A DNA stretch of 64,000 nucleotides from Cotesia glomerata (Eukaryota > Arthropoda > Insecta > Hymenoptera > Braconidae): positions 10,237,813-10,301,812 of the forward strand of contig NC_058165.1 in NCBI RefSeq assembly GCF_020080835.1, written 5' to 3'. The translations under genes were made by a program, and so were the position numbers. Positions 12,481 through 24,600 of this stretch are shown one piece after another. Numbering within the stretch: the first letter of the stretch is position 1; every line of letters starts with the position of its first letter. The notes beneath the pieces are model-generated. The model saw nothing but the letters and a program-made list of their open reading frames with translations. It ran no database searches and was not told the origin of the DNA.

Positions 12481-13178
12481 GTAGGGACCGGATGTTAAAG
12501 ACAAATAGTTAAAAAAGAATTAGTAACTAACATAGTTTTATGTTCTTATAAAATTAATATAAAATTTATGTTCTGATTAAATTTACTGGTTGAAGTATTT
12601 TTAGCTGTCAAATTGTACGGAAGACAAAAAATGGAATAGAAATAAATATTACGAAATTTCAATCACACTTGATTTGTTTTACAAAACTATTTTCATGGAT
12701 TTCATCAATAAAATAAATTTAATCATTTGATATCTGATAAGCAAAAAATCTTGAAATAAGAGAGATGGAGAAGGACGGCGTAGACTTTCATTTATATAAT
12801 ATTTTATCAAACTAATGTTACATTAATTATTATTAAATTTGTTATTGTTAAAAATTTCTTTGTCTAGTAAAAACAATCATTAATCATTATAACACATTTT
12901 AAATTATTTTATAATTAAATTATTTTTAATCGTTGTTCGCCATCTGGAATTCTTATTAATAAAATATGCTTAAATTTACATTTAATTTATTCATTTTATA
13001 TAATTATAAAAATTTTGGTCATGGGTATGGTTTTGAAATAGTTAGACATCTGATCATATTTTTAGTTTTATTTTAGTTTTACATAAAAATTAAATTGATA
13101 CTAAATAAATATAAAAAAAAAAAATGTGCAATCATAGTTTTTAAATCTTACTTATGGATTTTCTTTATATTTAATAAA
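12481..13178. other. AT-rich spacer
   Basis: No gene or repeat was recognised before the Helitron terminus. Confidence 0.35.
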
Positions 13179-14095
13179 CTAGCCATTCCCGCCCGCTTCG
13201 CTGGGCGAATTCTAATAGGAAATAAATTAAATTTTATTTTATTATTTTTGTATGAACGTAACTATGCCCCGCAGATGAAATTGTAAGCATCGATACTGTT
13301 TTGATTAGTACAGATTCCAAATTCCATCGAATTAGCCTGTACCTTTTACACATGTGATTTTTCTAGCTAATAATTGTAACTTTCAATGAGCAATCATTAT
13401 AACATTTCACGAGGAAAAAAATTTGAAATGAGCATTGAGTTTCAGTTAAAGTAATTGCAGGTCTCATAAGTGGTTGAAATCTGCCTAGCTTAAAGTGCGA
13501 CGAATTTTCCGTTAACTAAAATTTTCTTCGTGACATCAATTTTTTATGGAAAATTAATTGTACATGTTTTTTATGAATTCTATTGAAATAAGTAGCCAAA
13601 TTTCTTTTCCACATCTCAGGCGTTTGGAAAATGCATTCATTTTAATCTCTTACATTCCCGCGATCCCGCAATAAAAGAATTCATCAGTTATGTGATCTGC
13701 AAAAGTAAAATGAATGTAAAATTCTTAGTACGTTGACTAAATAACTAGATATAATGTTAAATTTTGAAAAAATTCCAATGACTTTTCCTCTGCTGCCAAA
13801 GAGACGATTGTTGTGAAGAAATTTTTACTGAATTTATTGAAATTTCATAGATATGTCCTAAATTTCATGTCTCAAGAAGTTCTAATTTATAAACTAAAAC
13901 ATTTTTTGACATTCTACTCACCATTCTGACATTATCTTGACACTACATATGAAGACAATTATCGCTAAATTCGTTTTTAGCTGATATCCAATTATTAAGA
14001 AAGAAGAATATTTAAAACGGTTGACCTTGAAAGCCATCTCTGTAATTTCCTGTTTCTCTTGAAATTTTTTAAACTTTATATCTGCAGGAACTGTA
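13179..14095 (-). mobile_element. Helitron A, 3' part (minus strand)
   Basis: Read on the minus strand, this part ends in a GC hairpin (CGCCCAGCGAAGCGGGCGGG) and then CTAG followed by T, the Helitron 3' signature. It is collinear with the 3' half of Helitron B (17888-19989). Near 14095 the homology stops at a TA and resumes beyond 20688 with the missing 5' half, so one Helitron was split by an insertion. No Rep/helicase sequence is visible, so it is non-autonomous. Confidence 0.8.
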
Positions 14096-15239
14096 CACGG
14101 CGAAAAAAAACATAGGGATTTTTCCTATTTTTGCATAGGAAAAATTCCTATGTTACATAGGAATTTTTCCAATGTTAACATAGGAAGTTTTTCAATGTCA
14201 ACATAGGAATTTTTCCAATGATAACATGGGAATTTTTTCTTCATTAACATGATGTAAATAAATAAAATTGAATAAAATATGACAAGTTTATACACTGTAA
14301 AAAATTTCAGTGTAAAAGTTGGACCCAGAGACTTTTACACCGTCGTGTAAGTGTGAGAAGTCGGTGTGAAATTTCCTGCGTGTGAAATTTTGACTCATGT
14401 AAATTTAACACGGTGTAATTTACTGTTTTACACTATTCCGTGTTATTATTTATAACTTTGCAAATTTAATAACTATTACTAGTAACCTTGTAGTCACTAA
14501 GTGATTGCCATGACTTGTGAATTATAAATAAATAAAATTATGCTTTATTAAATAATGACTTTTGTTAAATTGCACTGTACTTTTTTAACTACCCGACTAG
14601 AAATTTCAGTGAGGCAGTGATTTGGTGCAAGTAAGGCATGTCGAATTCCAAACTTGTGGTAAGTGAGGCATCCAAACCTGGCCGAAGTTTGGGATGTAAC
14701 GCAGTTGCGAGGCTCAGCCTAACTTGGCTTCCTGATTAGGCTGCAATTTGGAAAACACACTTGCTGGTGATTATCTAAACCTCATTCGGTCCGAATTTGG
14801 CTACCTAAGTAGGCAGCATTTCGGAAACCAAATTCGCAAGGAAGAATCCAAATTTAATTCTTTCTTGGTTTTTAGCTTTTTTATTATCAAGCGAAAATTA
14901 ATAATAACAAATGCTTATTTTTGTTACTACTTTTACTATTTTAAGTATAAATTTGGAATTTAGGACTAAATTTTTCAAATATTTCGTGAATAAAAAAAAA
15001 ACAAATTATTTTTGCTTTTATTTAATATTATTTTTTATTATTTAATTTTAGTTTTTCCGTAATTTTTTTTTTTATTTTTTGGAGCGTTTTTTTATGTGAA
15101 GAAGTTTTTTTTGATTGGTAAATTTGATAAGTCAAGGGGGAAGGAGATGATGTAAGAGTTAGATACATTAGTCACACATAACACTTAACTTTACTTCACA
15201 CTTGCCTTAATAGTAATTATTAATTATTAAAAATCGTAC

Positions 15240-15312
15240 ATGTCGAACGCGAGACTCGAACACCGTACCCGACGCACGAGAGCCCTATACCATACCGCGA
15301 TGCTACGCCGAT
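15240..15312 (-). repeat. tRNA-derived (SINE-like) segment
   Basis: On the minus strand, TAGCATCGCGGTATGG resembles a Pol III A box and GTGTTCGAGTCTCGCG, about 45 nt downstream, resembles a B box. This is tRNA-like spacing. No complete cloverleaf or CCA-proximal stem was found, so I call it a tRNA relic and not a functional tRNA gene. Confidence 0.45.
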
Positions 15313-15779
15313 GATGAGCGACTTCGTGCCTCAAGATACTTATAAGCACGACCAAAGTTCGGCTTGCCTAATTTAAAACAAATAAGATTCGAATTGGGGT
15401 AGCCTAAGTTCGGAAAGCCAAGTTCGCTTCAAACTGACAAAACTCAGGTTATCGTTACTTGAAACCAGTTCGGCATTCCCATGATATATCAGACTTAAGG
15501 AATCCATGAGACTTTCTTAGTTACGTCCAAGTTTGGCAAGCCGAACTTCAACAATTATTTATGGTTACCGTTATTACAAATCAGTCCGGCATTTCCATAA
15601 TATGCCGGACCTCGGCAATGCCACAGTTTTAGCATCACAACCAAATTTGGAATATTTTCGGCATGCCAATTTTCGTTCTGCCTACCTTGGTTTTTATGAG
15701 GAGCAACTTAGGCAGGCCTAAGTTAGGCAAACCAAACTTGTCCCTCACTAATTCTTCAGCATTCCTCACTACAAGTTCT

Positions 15780-16335
15780 AGTCGGGAGTTTAACATACTA
15801 TTAGTAAGCCTGACTTGCATGAAGTCACGGTAACCGAAGTTTGGTTTGCCAAACTTGGGCATAGCTTGGAAAACCTACGGCAGTTCGAAGTTTGACATAC
15901 TATTGGTATGCCTGACTTGCATGAAATCACAATTACCGAAGATTTGCCGAAGTTTGGTTTGCCGAATTTGGGTGTAGTTTGGAAAACCTACGGCAGAACG
16001 AAGTTTGACAAACTATTGGTGTGCCGGACTTGCATGAACTCACGGTTACCGAAGATTTGCTGAAGTTTGGTTTGCCAAACTTGGGTGAAGCTTGGAAAAC
16101 CTACGGCAGAACGAAATTTGACAAACTATTGGTATGCCTGACTTGCATGAAATCACGGTTATTGAAGATTTGCCGAAGTTTGGTTTGCCAAACTTGGTCA
16201 TAGCTTGGAAAACCAACGGCAGTCCAAAGTTTGACATACTATTGGTATGCCTGACTTGCATGAAATCACAGTTACCAAAGATTTGCCGAAGTTCGGTTTG
16301 CCGAATTTGGGCGTAGCTTGGAAAAACTACGGCAG
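15780..16335. repeat. ~114-bp minisatellite, about five units
   Basis: The landmark GGAAAACCTACGGCAG recurs near 15868, 15984, 16098, 16212 and 16320. The shared body includes GAAGTTTGGTTTGCCAAACT and TATTGGTATGCCTGACTTGC. Units differ by scattered substitutions. Confidence 0.85.
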
Positions 16336-16458
16336 TGCCGAACTTTGGCTTACCTATAGTGGAATTAATAAGGCGCGAATTAGGCTTGCCAAAGTTCGGA
16401 AAGCCAAACTTGCACCGAATTGATTGTTCGGCAATGCCTCACGAAATTTCTAGTCGGG

Positions 16459-17768
16459 ATATTGACGTTTTTAAAGATCTGAGCTCATCCCGATGTTACA
16501 CTCATTTAGAGCTTTTATTTGAGTACCCACATGTATTTTGACATATTTTTCATATATACATATATATTAGGGTGACCCAAAAAAACCGACTATTTTTTTT
16601 TTTAAGTCTCGAGTGAAAAAATGTTAGTTTTTGATGTTTTAAGAGCTCTCTCCAAAGTACAGCTTAAAAAAAATTTTTAAGAGGTCGCTCCAAATTTTTT
16701 AAATTTCAAAAATCGTCGAAAATCGATTTTTTTTTTTTTTAATTTTTTTTCTCGATACGGTATAATTTTATAGACCAAAAAAAATAAGTTTTTGAAAATT
16801 TCAGTTCAAAATTAAAATTTTAAAAGGTCGCTCCAAATTTTTTTAAATTTCAAAAATCGTCAAAAATCGATTTTTTTTTTTTTATTTTTTTTCTCGTCAC
16901 GGTATAATTTTATAGACCAAAAAAAAAATAAGTTACTGAAAGTTTCAGTTCAAAATTTAAATTTTAAAAGGTCGCTCATAATATTTTTTTTTCTATAATT
17001 AATTATTATTTGGAGTCGTTTTTAACTGCTGTGATCAAATCGCCGACTTTAACTGTTGGGAGTAGTACGTTGGAGTCTTTTTGGTTTGTGAAAATCTTAA
17101 CCTACGCAGCAAGGGTCAAATCTCAACCAAGCTGGTTTCTAAGACCAGCTTGGGATTCGAACCCACGCTTGGAAGTTGATTAAATAAAATTATTAAATTA
17201 AAAAAAAAATTATGTTTTCTATATTGTGCTTGATTTTTAGTTCATATCGTGATGTATTTTTATCGATTAATGTACTAAATAAAAAAAAAAAAAAAAAAAT
17301 GCATGGAATTTTAATTTGAATAGTAGAAGGTCGCTCGAAAAAATCTAAACTAATGCACTAATAAATTGAAATAAATTATGAGCGACCTTTCAAAATTTAA
17401 ATTTTGAACTGAAATTTTCAGATACTTATTTTTTTTAGTCTATAAAATCATACCGTAACGAAAAAAAAATTAAAAAAAAAAAAAATTCGATTTTTGACGA
17501 TTTTTGAAATTTAAAAATATTTGGAGTGACCTCTTAAAAATTTTCTTTTGAGCTGTCCTTTGAAGAAGGCTTTTAAAACATAAAAAACTAACATTTTTTC
17601 ACTCGAGACTGAAAAAAAAAAATAGTCGGTTTTTTTGGGCCATCTTAATATATATAATATATATAAATATATGAAAAATTGATGTGGGTACTCAAATGAA
17701 AGGTCTCGATGAGTGTAAAGTCGGGGTGAGTTTATATCTTTAAAAATATCATTAGTTGACAAGATAGC
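16459..17768. mobile_element. Palindromic element E, copy 1, split by a TAGGGTG element
   Basis: The arm containing GAGTACCCACATG (16459-16567) is the inverse of 17648-17768 (CATGTGGGTACTCAAATG variants). The AT centre is interrupted by the 16568-17647 insert. Confidence 0.75.
16568..17647. mobile_element. TAGGGTG-family TIR element
   Basis: The left end TAGGGTGACCCAAAAAAACC is matched by GGTTTTTTTGGGCCATCTTA at the right end. The arms of about 280 bp share AAATCGTCGAAAATCGATTT and GGTCGCTCCAAATTTTTT. It sits in a TA-rich site. The interior has no protein gene. The family terminus resembles 21698-24994 and 25091-25444. Confidence 0.75.
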
Positions 17769-17789
17769 AATGTCAGTTCTTAATTATTG

Positions 17790-20300
17790 ACATTTTTAAA
17801 GATATAAGCTCATCCTGATGTTACACTCATCATGAGCTTTCATTTGAGTACCCATATGCATTTTGATATATTTTTCATTTATTCATATCTATATATATAT
17901 AAGAGATTTCCACCTATATATTGACTCATCACGATATCTCTGAAACCATAAAGCGTAGAGACTTGAAATTTGGTAGGAATATTCCTTTCGCCGTGTAAAG
18001 GTCAGCTAAGAACGGATTTTACGAAATTCCACCTACAAGGGGGGTTGCGGGGGCGTTGACAATGGAAAATTCCCATTTTTAAACTATAGCTCCTATTGAC
18101 TCCAAATTTGGCAGGAATCTCCTATATGTGATGTAGAAATGATCTAAGAGCGGATTTTATGACAATCTACTCCCAATATGGATTGCGGGGGTGGGCGTTA
18201 ACAATGAAAATTTAAAATTTCCGAGCTATAGCTCCTAGAGAATCCTAATTTTGTATGAATTTTTTGTAAGTGATGTAAAAATAATTTATAAACGAATTTA
18301 ACGATATCCTACTCCACAAGGGGTTGCAGGGGTGGGTGTTAATAATGAAAATTTTAAATTTCCGAGCTGTAGCTCCTATAGGCTCCAAATTTGGTAAGAA
18401 TCTGCTCTATGTGATGTATAAATGATTCAAGAGTGGATTTAATGACAGCCTATTCCCAATACGGATTGTGGGGGTGGGTATTAACAATGACAATTTTTAA
18501 TTTTCAAGCTATAGCTCCTACAGACTCCAATTAGGTAGGAATTTTCTCTAAGAGATGTAGAAATAATATACGAACGAATTTTAAGATAGCTCATTAAAAT
18601 TTTTAATTTCCAAGCTATAGCTCTTATAGACTCCAAATTTGGTAAGAATCTTCTATGTGATGTAGAAATAATCTAAGAGTGGATTTTACGACGAATCACC
18701 CCAAATAAGGATTGCGGGGGTGGGTGTTGACAAAAAAAAATCTTAATTTCCAAAATATAGCTTCTAAAAGGCGTAAATTTGATAGGAATCTTTTATTTGT
18801 CATGTAGAGATCATCTCAAAACGGATTTCAATAAATTCTACTTCCGACAGGGATTGCGGGGGTGGGTGTTAGAATTTCAAATTTCCATTTCCAAACTGTA
18901 ACTTCTACAAACTTGAAATTAGGTAGGAATCTTTCATTTGTCATGAGATCATCTCAAAACGGATCCCAAAAAATTCTACTTCCGATAGCGATTGCGGGAG
19001 TGGGTGTTAAAATCTAAAATTTTAATTTCCAAACTGTAACTCCTGCAGATTCTAAATTTGGTAGGAATCTTCGTGTACGATGTCAAGTTCAGCTGAGAAT
19101 GGATTATCTCGAATTCTAACCCCAAAAGGGATGGTGGGGGCGTTAACAATGAAAATTTCTCATTTCCAATCGACAGTTTTTATAGACTCGAAGTTTTGTT
19201 GAAATCTTTTATTTATAATGTAGAAATTATCTCGAATAGGATCTTACGAAATTCCTCCCCCACATAGAAGTGCGGGAGTAATAATTGTCAAAAAATTCAT
19301 ATTTGATAGAATCTGAAGAGAAACAGGCAAATACCGGGATGGCCTCCAAGGTCAACGGATTTAAATATTTTTCTTTCTTAATAGTGATATTTTCTTACAA
19401 CAATCGTCTCTTTGACAGCGGCAAAAAAGTCGACTAAGAATTTTACATACATTTTTTTTTGCTGATCACATAACCGATGAAATGTTCTTATTACGGGATC
19501 GCGAAAATGTAACAGATTAAAAGCATTGCATTTTTTAAACACATGAGATATAGAAAAAAAATTTGGCTACTCATTTTAAGAAAATTCGTAAAAAACAAGT
19601 ACAAATAATTTTCTATGTATAATTGATGTTACGGAAGAAATTTTAATTAACAGCGAAATTCGTCACAATTTAAGCTAGGCAGATTTCAACTTCACTTATG
19701 AGACCTGCAATTACTTTAACTAAAACTTACAATGCTCATTTAAAATTTTTTTTCTTCGTGTCAAATAATATTCATTTTTGGAAGAAAGCCACGGGAATGT
19801 TATAGTGATTGCACATTGAAAGTTACAATGAATTTTAGCTAGAATAATCATGTGGACAAAATATACAGACCAATTTGATAGAATTTGGAATCTGTGCTAA
19901 GTCAAAACAATCTTCCAATTAAATTTCAAATCTAGATCTAAAAATACAATTCTATAAAGCGCCCAGCGGAGCGGGCGGGTAACAGCTAGTGTATAATATA
20001 TATAAATATATGAAAAATTGATGTGGGTACTCAAATGAAATGTCTTGATGAGTGTAACATCGAGATGAGCTTATATCTTTAAAAATGTCAATAGTTCACA
20101 AAATACAAGGTCATTTATTAATTATGTATTTAGAAATAGAGCATTTTCGAATGCAGACTAAATACTTATTATTATAAATTAACTGTTGGTGAGAATTATG
20201 TGAAACCATGAAAAGGCACAACTCCAGGTCAAAACTCTTTGACAACGATACTAAATTTAACTATAAAAATTTTATTTTACTCCGTAAAATAGCATAACAT
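17790..20300. mobile_element. Palindromic element E, copy 2, split by Helitron B
   Basis: 17790-17887 and 19990-20105 are inverted arms with GAGTACCCATATGC / GTGGGTACTCAAATG. The right side continues as a unique tail to about 20300 that also occurs at 61520-61960. Helitron B occupies the AT centre. Confidence 0.75.
17888..19989 (+). mobile_element. Helitron B, complete, non-autonomous
   Basis: The element begins at TCTATATATATATAAGAG directly after an A. It ends in a GC-rich palindrome (19959-19979, CGCCCAGCGGAGCGGGCGGG), then CTAG, followed by T. This is the A|TC...CTAG|T layout of Helitrons. The 5' third contains GACTCATCACGATATCTC. The body (18000-19270) consists of about eight diverged units of roughly 110-160 bp, each with a G-rich core such as GATTGCGGGGGTGGGTGTT. 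There is no Rep/helicase gene, so mobilisation would need a partner elsewhere. Confidence 0.85.
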
Positions 20301-20688
20301 AAAAAAAAATATACTTTTAAATATTTATTTCTACATGCTTATATTTATAATCTAATATCGTACATGCCTGAAACTAAACAATCAAATTATATTAATTAAT
20401 GAGAAATTTTCAGAAAATACATTTACACGCGTGATGGTGTGAAATTTAAAATTCACACCGTTCAAATTTAACATTACACTTAGAGCGATTTTCACATCGT
20501 CCGTGTTAAAAATTTTTACACCAAATCATTAACACCACACCGAGTCCAACAAATTTTTTACAGTGTAAAATTTTGAATTTTTTATACATAGGAATTTTCC
20601 CAATGTTAACATAGGAATTTTTCCAATGTTAACATAGGAATTTTTCCAATGCAAAAATAGGAGAAATCCCTATGTTTTTTTCTCCGTG

Positions 20689-21282
20689 TATTTGAAGAAT
20701 ATGAATTTTTTGATAATTAACACTCCCGCACTCCTATGTGGAGGAGGAATTTCGTAAGATCTTATTCGAGATGATTTCTACATTACAAATAAAAGATTCC
20801 TACCAAATTTCGAGTCTGTAAAGGTTACAGTTTGGAAATAGAAATTTAATATTCTAACACCCACCCCCACAATCATTATTGGCAGGGGTTATTGCAAAAT
20901 CCGCTCTTAGATGATTTCTACATCACATATAGAAGAATCTAGCTAAATTTTGAGTCTGTAGGAGCTATGGCTTAAAAATTAAAAATTTTAATTGTTAATA
21001 TCCACCCCCGCAACCCCCTGTGGGGTGGGCTATCGTAAAATTCGTTCATAGACTACTTTTATATCTCTTACAGAAGATTCCTACTAAATTTGGAGTCTAT
21101 AGGAACTATAGTTTAAAAACGGGAATTTTATATTTTTAACGCCCCCGCAACACCCTTTGGAGAAAGAATTTCTTTAAATACGTTCTTAGCTTACCTCCAC
21201 ATAGCAAAAATAATATTTCTACCAAATTTTGCGTTTCTAAATCCTATGGTTCCCGAGATTTCGTGATGAGTGACTATATAGA
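20689..21282 (-). mobile_element. Helitron A, 5' part (minus strand)
   Basis: On the minus strand this part starts TCTATATAGTCACTCATCAC after an A and runs through the same G-rich tandem units as Helitron B. It stops exactly at the TA that flanks the 14096-20688 insertion. Its last bases correspond to the point in Helitron B where the 13179-14095 part takes over. Confidence 0.8.
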
Positions 21283-21625
21283 TGGGAATCCTTCGATGAT
21301 CCTTCGAGTGGGTGGGAGTGAGCGTGTGGGTGTATGAGAGTGTGTGAGTAGATTCTTAGCTGAATGTAAAAGAACATAATCCGTCTAATATACCCGGTTG
21401 AAATCCATGAATACAAAAGAATTAAGAGAAAATTCTTGTTTTTGGTTTTTATTAGTGGGACAAATGTTCATAAAAGTAAAACAGCAATAAAAAAATGAAG
21501 GAACGTTGGAATTCGAAAAATAAAAAGTCATAAACCATCTAGGAAAAATTTCGCATCGAATGGTTGTAGTTTCATGTCGATACGATCAGTGGTTTAGGCG
21601 TGATTGACCCTCAAAGACCATTTTC

Positions 21626-21627
<2 letters not shown>
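21283..21627. other. Spacer between Helitron A and (TA)n
   Basis: It contains a short GT/TG-rich stretch (about 21305-21350, GGGTGGGAGTGAGCGTGTGG). No gene was recognised. Confidence 0.35.

Positions 21628-21697
<70 letters not shown>
21628..21697. repeat. (TA)n microsatellite
   Basis: An almost pure TA run that is the left flank of the long-TIR transposon. Open frames made of Tyr-Ile repeats here are artefacts. Confidence 0.9.
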
Positions 21698-21698
<1 letters not shown>

Positions 21699-24600
21699 GG
21701 GTGTGCCAAAAAAAGACGATATTTTTTTTTTTTCACTCTTAGCCCAAAATATGATAGGATATGTCTAAACAAAAATTCTGTCAAAAGGCCAGCTCTTAAT
21801 TTCAATTTTAAGAGCTCCTTCATCGAACTTTAAGTTTTCCCATATAAATAACACGGAAAGTACGGTCTTAAACAGTATTTTACCCTGCAAGCTGTGAAGA
21901 AAATTTTTTTTGATAAAATGAATGATTGGACCTTTTTAAGCATTAAATTTCTGAGAAAAAATTTCATTGAGTCATAAATCAATCGTCATTATTTAAGTTT
22001 TTACGGATCTTTGAAATTTGAATTTTTTGAAAATTTTACGTTTTTTGCATTTAACAGCCAAACTATTGGAGATAGAAAAAAAAATTAAATAGCAATTTTG
22101 TAGTTCGTTTGATGCTCTATAACAAAGTTCTTAACAATTTTTTGTATAATCAATAACAAAAAGCTACAGACCTACAAAGTTTTGTTTTTATTATTTTTCA
22201 CTTTTTCAATTGAACTATCGATGATATAGAACAAAAATTTAGTATAAATTTTTAGTATATCAAATCTGCAACAAAATTGTATAGGTGAGATTTTTCGTAT
22301 TATTGATGGTTAAAAGTTACAGGCTCAACAAATTCTATTTTTATGATTTTTCATCTATATCATGTAGTATATCAATAATATATATAAAAAATTAATAATA
22401 AATATAAAGTACATTCAATTTTTTACAAATTTATGCTTGGTAAACTTTATATACTGTCTGCAGTTCCTAGATCAAAAATTGTTTACTAAAATCCAGTAAG
22501 AATCAGAAGAACTACAATAAGAATTTGTGAAATAGAACTCTCCTTCAAGTTGTTTACTATGACTAGATTATTATAATTATGGTTTATGATGAAATATACA
22601 CGATTAGATTAAATAATGATGATAATAAATTTATAATTACTTTGCAAATAAAACAGATAAAAAAGTTTTTTATAGTTTTGATTATATATTTAGACTCTAA
22701 AGAAATATGTTTCCTTTTCAATATCAATTAATCGCAATTTAACCTCTCCGTTTAAAAACTCAACATTTCAAAATACTATTTTTTGTCTCTCGTTCAAGCA
22801 GTTATTGATGAAAGTACCGCCTTTCAAATATCACTAAAAAATTAAAAAAATTCATTTGCTCCTTTAGACTTTTGACTAGTAGTCGAATTTAACTAATACT
22901 GAAAACTGACATGAGATTTAATACTAGATCATAGTGGTTTTTTCAGATAACAAATGACTATTCGTTGTAATGTATAATTTGATCGTAATTTTTGAAATAA
23001 TTTTCTAAAACTTAATGAACATTTTTATATTCCAGAAAAAGCATGACAGAGATGATTATAAAGAGCTTTTGGAATTAGTGTTAATATTCTTAGGTGGTAC
23101 TCCGAAAAACGGGATCAAATTTAGAGCTCCAGGACCAAATCATCATGCAAGATGGATGGCTAAGGCTCTATATGCTTTAAAATCTTCATTTTTAAAAACA
23201 GTTTAAAGTCAATGCAACTGAAGTAAATGGACTGAGATATGTCTGCTTATTTCTAGTTAATTTCTACACGGTTTCATGGTTTAATGCACCTTCTGCGATA
23301 AAGTCATCCTATCAAGATTTGAATCTGATCAAAAATCTTTATGAATTCCGTTCTGTCCATAAAAAAATGTCTGAAGCAGCAACGGTGACATTTTCAAGAC
23401 ACTTATGGTACTTGTCAGAAGAGTTGGTCGGGTTAGCTTTGTTTGATGACAGAGTTTCCTTACATGCTAAGAGACAAACCGTAACTGCAATAAAAACGCG
23501 AGAAAGTAATGCTTCGAATTCAAAAAAATTTATCGTCAAAGACGTAAGATTATTATTATCGAAAACATCGAAGATTTTGCTAGCAAGCAATCTCTATTTT
23601 TGTTTGAGCAGTATCAATTACCGTATCAATTTATGGACAAGGATCCAGAGCTCTGGGCATTTGATCAAGATTATCTACATTGCAAATCTGTGTTTTCAGA
23701 CTTAAAAGTTGTCAACGATCTCGCTGAAAGAGGTGTTGCATTAATCCAGGACTACAACAACTGCTTAACGAGAAATGAAGAACAAAAACAATATTTATTG
23801 CAAGTTGTCGAAGAACACAGAAAAATTTCCTTACGTTACCAAAAATAAAATTGTAGCTACTTATTCAAAGAAATAAAAAAATTTAACTACACGATTGAAA
23901 CTATGATAATCGTTTTGTCTGTTATTTTTATTAAGTGATTATAAATTTATTATCATCATTATTTAATCTAATCGTGTAAATTTTATCATGAACCAAAATT
24001 ATAATAATCTAGTCATAGTAATCAACTTGAAGGAGGGTTCTATTTCACAAATTCTTATTGTAGTTTTTCTGATTCTTACTGGAATTTAGTAAACAATTTT
24101 TGATCTAGGAATCTCAATCTTGCTGATTAAAAAAATTAACCATTTGTCTCGATAATCACTCAATTTGTATTCATTGAATATTTCTTTAACGCAAAACATT
24201 ACTGAAGTAACAATAATATTGTAACGATATTGAACTGCAGACAGTATATAAAGTTTACCAAGCATAAATTTGTAAAAAATTGAATGTACTTTATATTTCT
24301 TATTAATTTTTTATATATATTATTGATATACTACATGATATAGATGAAAATCACAAAAATAGAATTTGTTGTGACTGTAACTTTTAACCATCAATAATAC
24401 GAAAAATCTCACCTATACAATTTTGTTGCAAATTTGATATACTCAAAAATTTATACTAAATTTTTTGTTCTATATCATCGATAGTTCAATTGAAAAAAGT
24501 GAAAAATAATAAAAACAAAACTTTGTAGGTCTGTAGCTTTTTTGTTATTGATTATACAAAAATTGTTAAGAACTTTGTTATAGAGCATCAAACGAACTAC

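Larger units (their letters stand above)
14592..16458. mobile_element. CCCGACTAG TIR element with tandem-repeat interior
   Basis: CCCGACTAGAAATTTCAGTG and the inverse CACGAAATTTCTAGTCGGG mark the ends. The interior contains a tRNA-like segment (15240-15312) and a tandem block (15780-16335), both listed separately, with many GGCTTGCCGAACTTxG variants throughout. Open frames in the tandem block are repeats read in several frames and are not genes. Confidence 0.7.
14293..20565. mobile_element. CACTG-A(n) TIR element nested inside the CACGG element
   Basis: CACTGTAAAAAATTTCAGTG at the left is inverted as AAATTTTTTACAGTG at the right. TA dinucleotides at 14291-14292 and 20566-20567 form the duplication. 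The subterminal regions (14300-14460 and 20427-20560) are built of GTGTGAAATTT/AAATTTCACAC-type words. It is interrupted by the CCCGACTAG element and by two copies of element E with their own inserts. Confidence 0.75.
14096..20688. mobile_element. CACGG-A(n) TIR element inserted in Helitron A (nested composite)
   Basis: The termini CACGGCGAAAAAAAACATAG and CTATGTTTTTTTCTCCGTG are inverted. TA at 14094-14095 and TA at 20689-20690 form the target duplication. Subterminal blocks repeat the word ACATAGGAATTTTTCCAATG on both sides. The 6.6 kb includes later nested insertions listed separately, so the element's own sequence is only about 320 bp. Confidence 0.8.

Noticed and set aside
15780..16335. 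CRISPR-like alternation of conserved and variable blocks
   Set aside because: Eukaryotic minisatellite with diverged units; no short identical repeats with unique spacers.
15533..16541. Overlapping open frames with MPDLHE and KFGLPNLG repeats
   Set aside because: The 114-bp minisatellite read in both strands and several frames; unit length is divisible by three in places, which keeps frames open by chance.
17100..17175. tRNA-like B box (GGGATTCGAACCCAC) near GACCAGCTTGGGA
   Set aside because: No A box at the right distance on the right strand and no cloverleaf.
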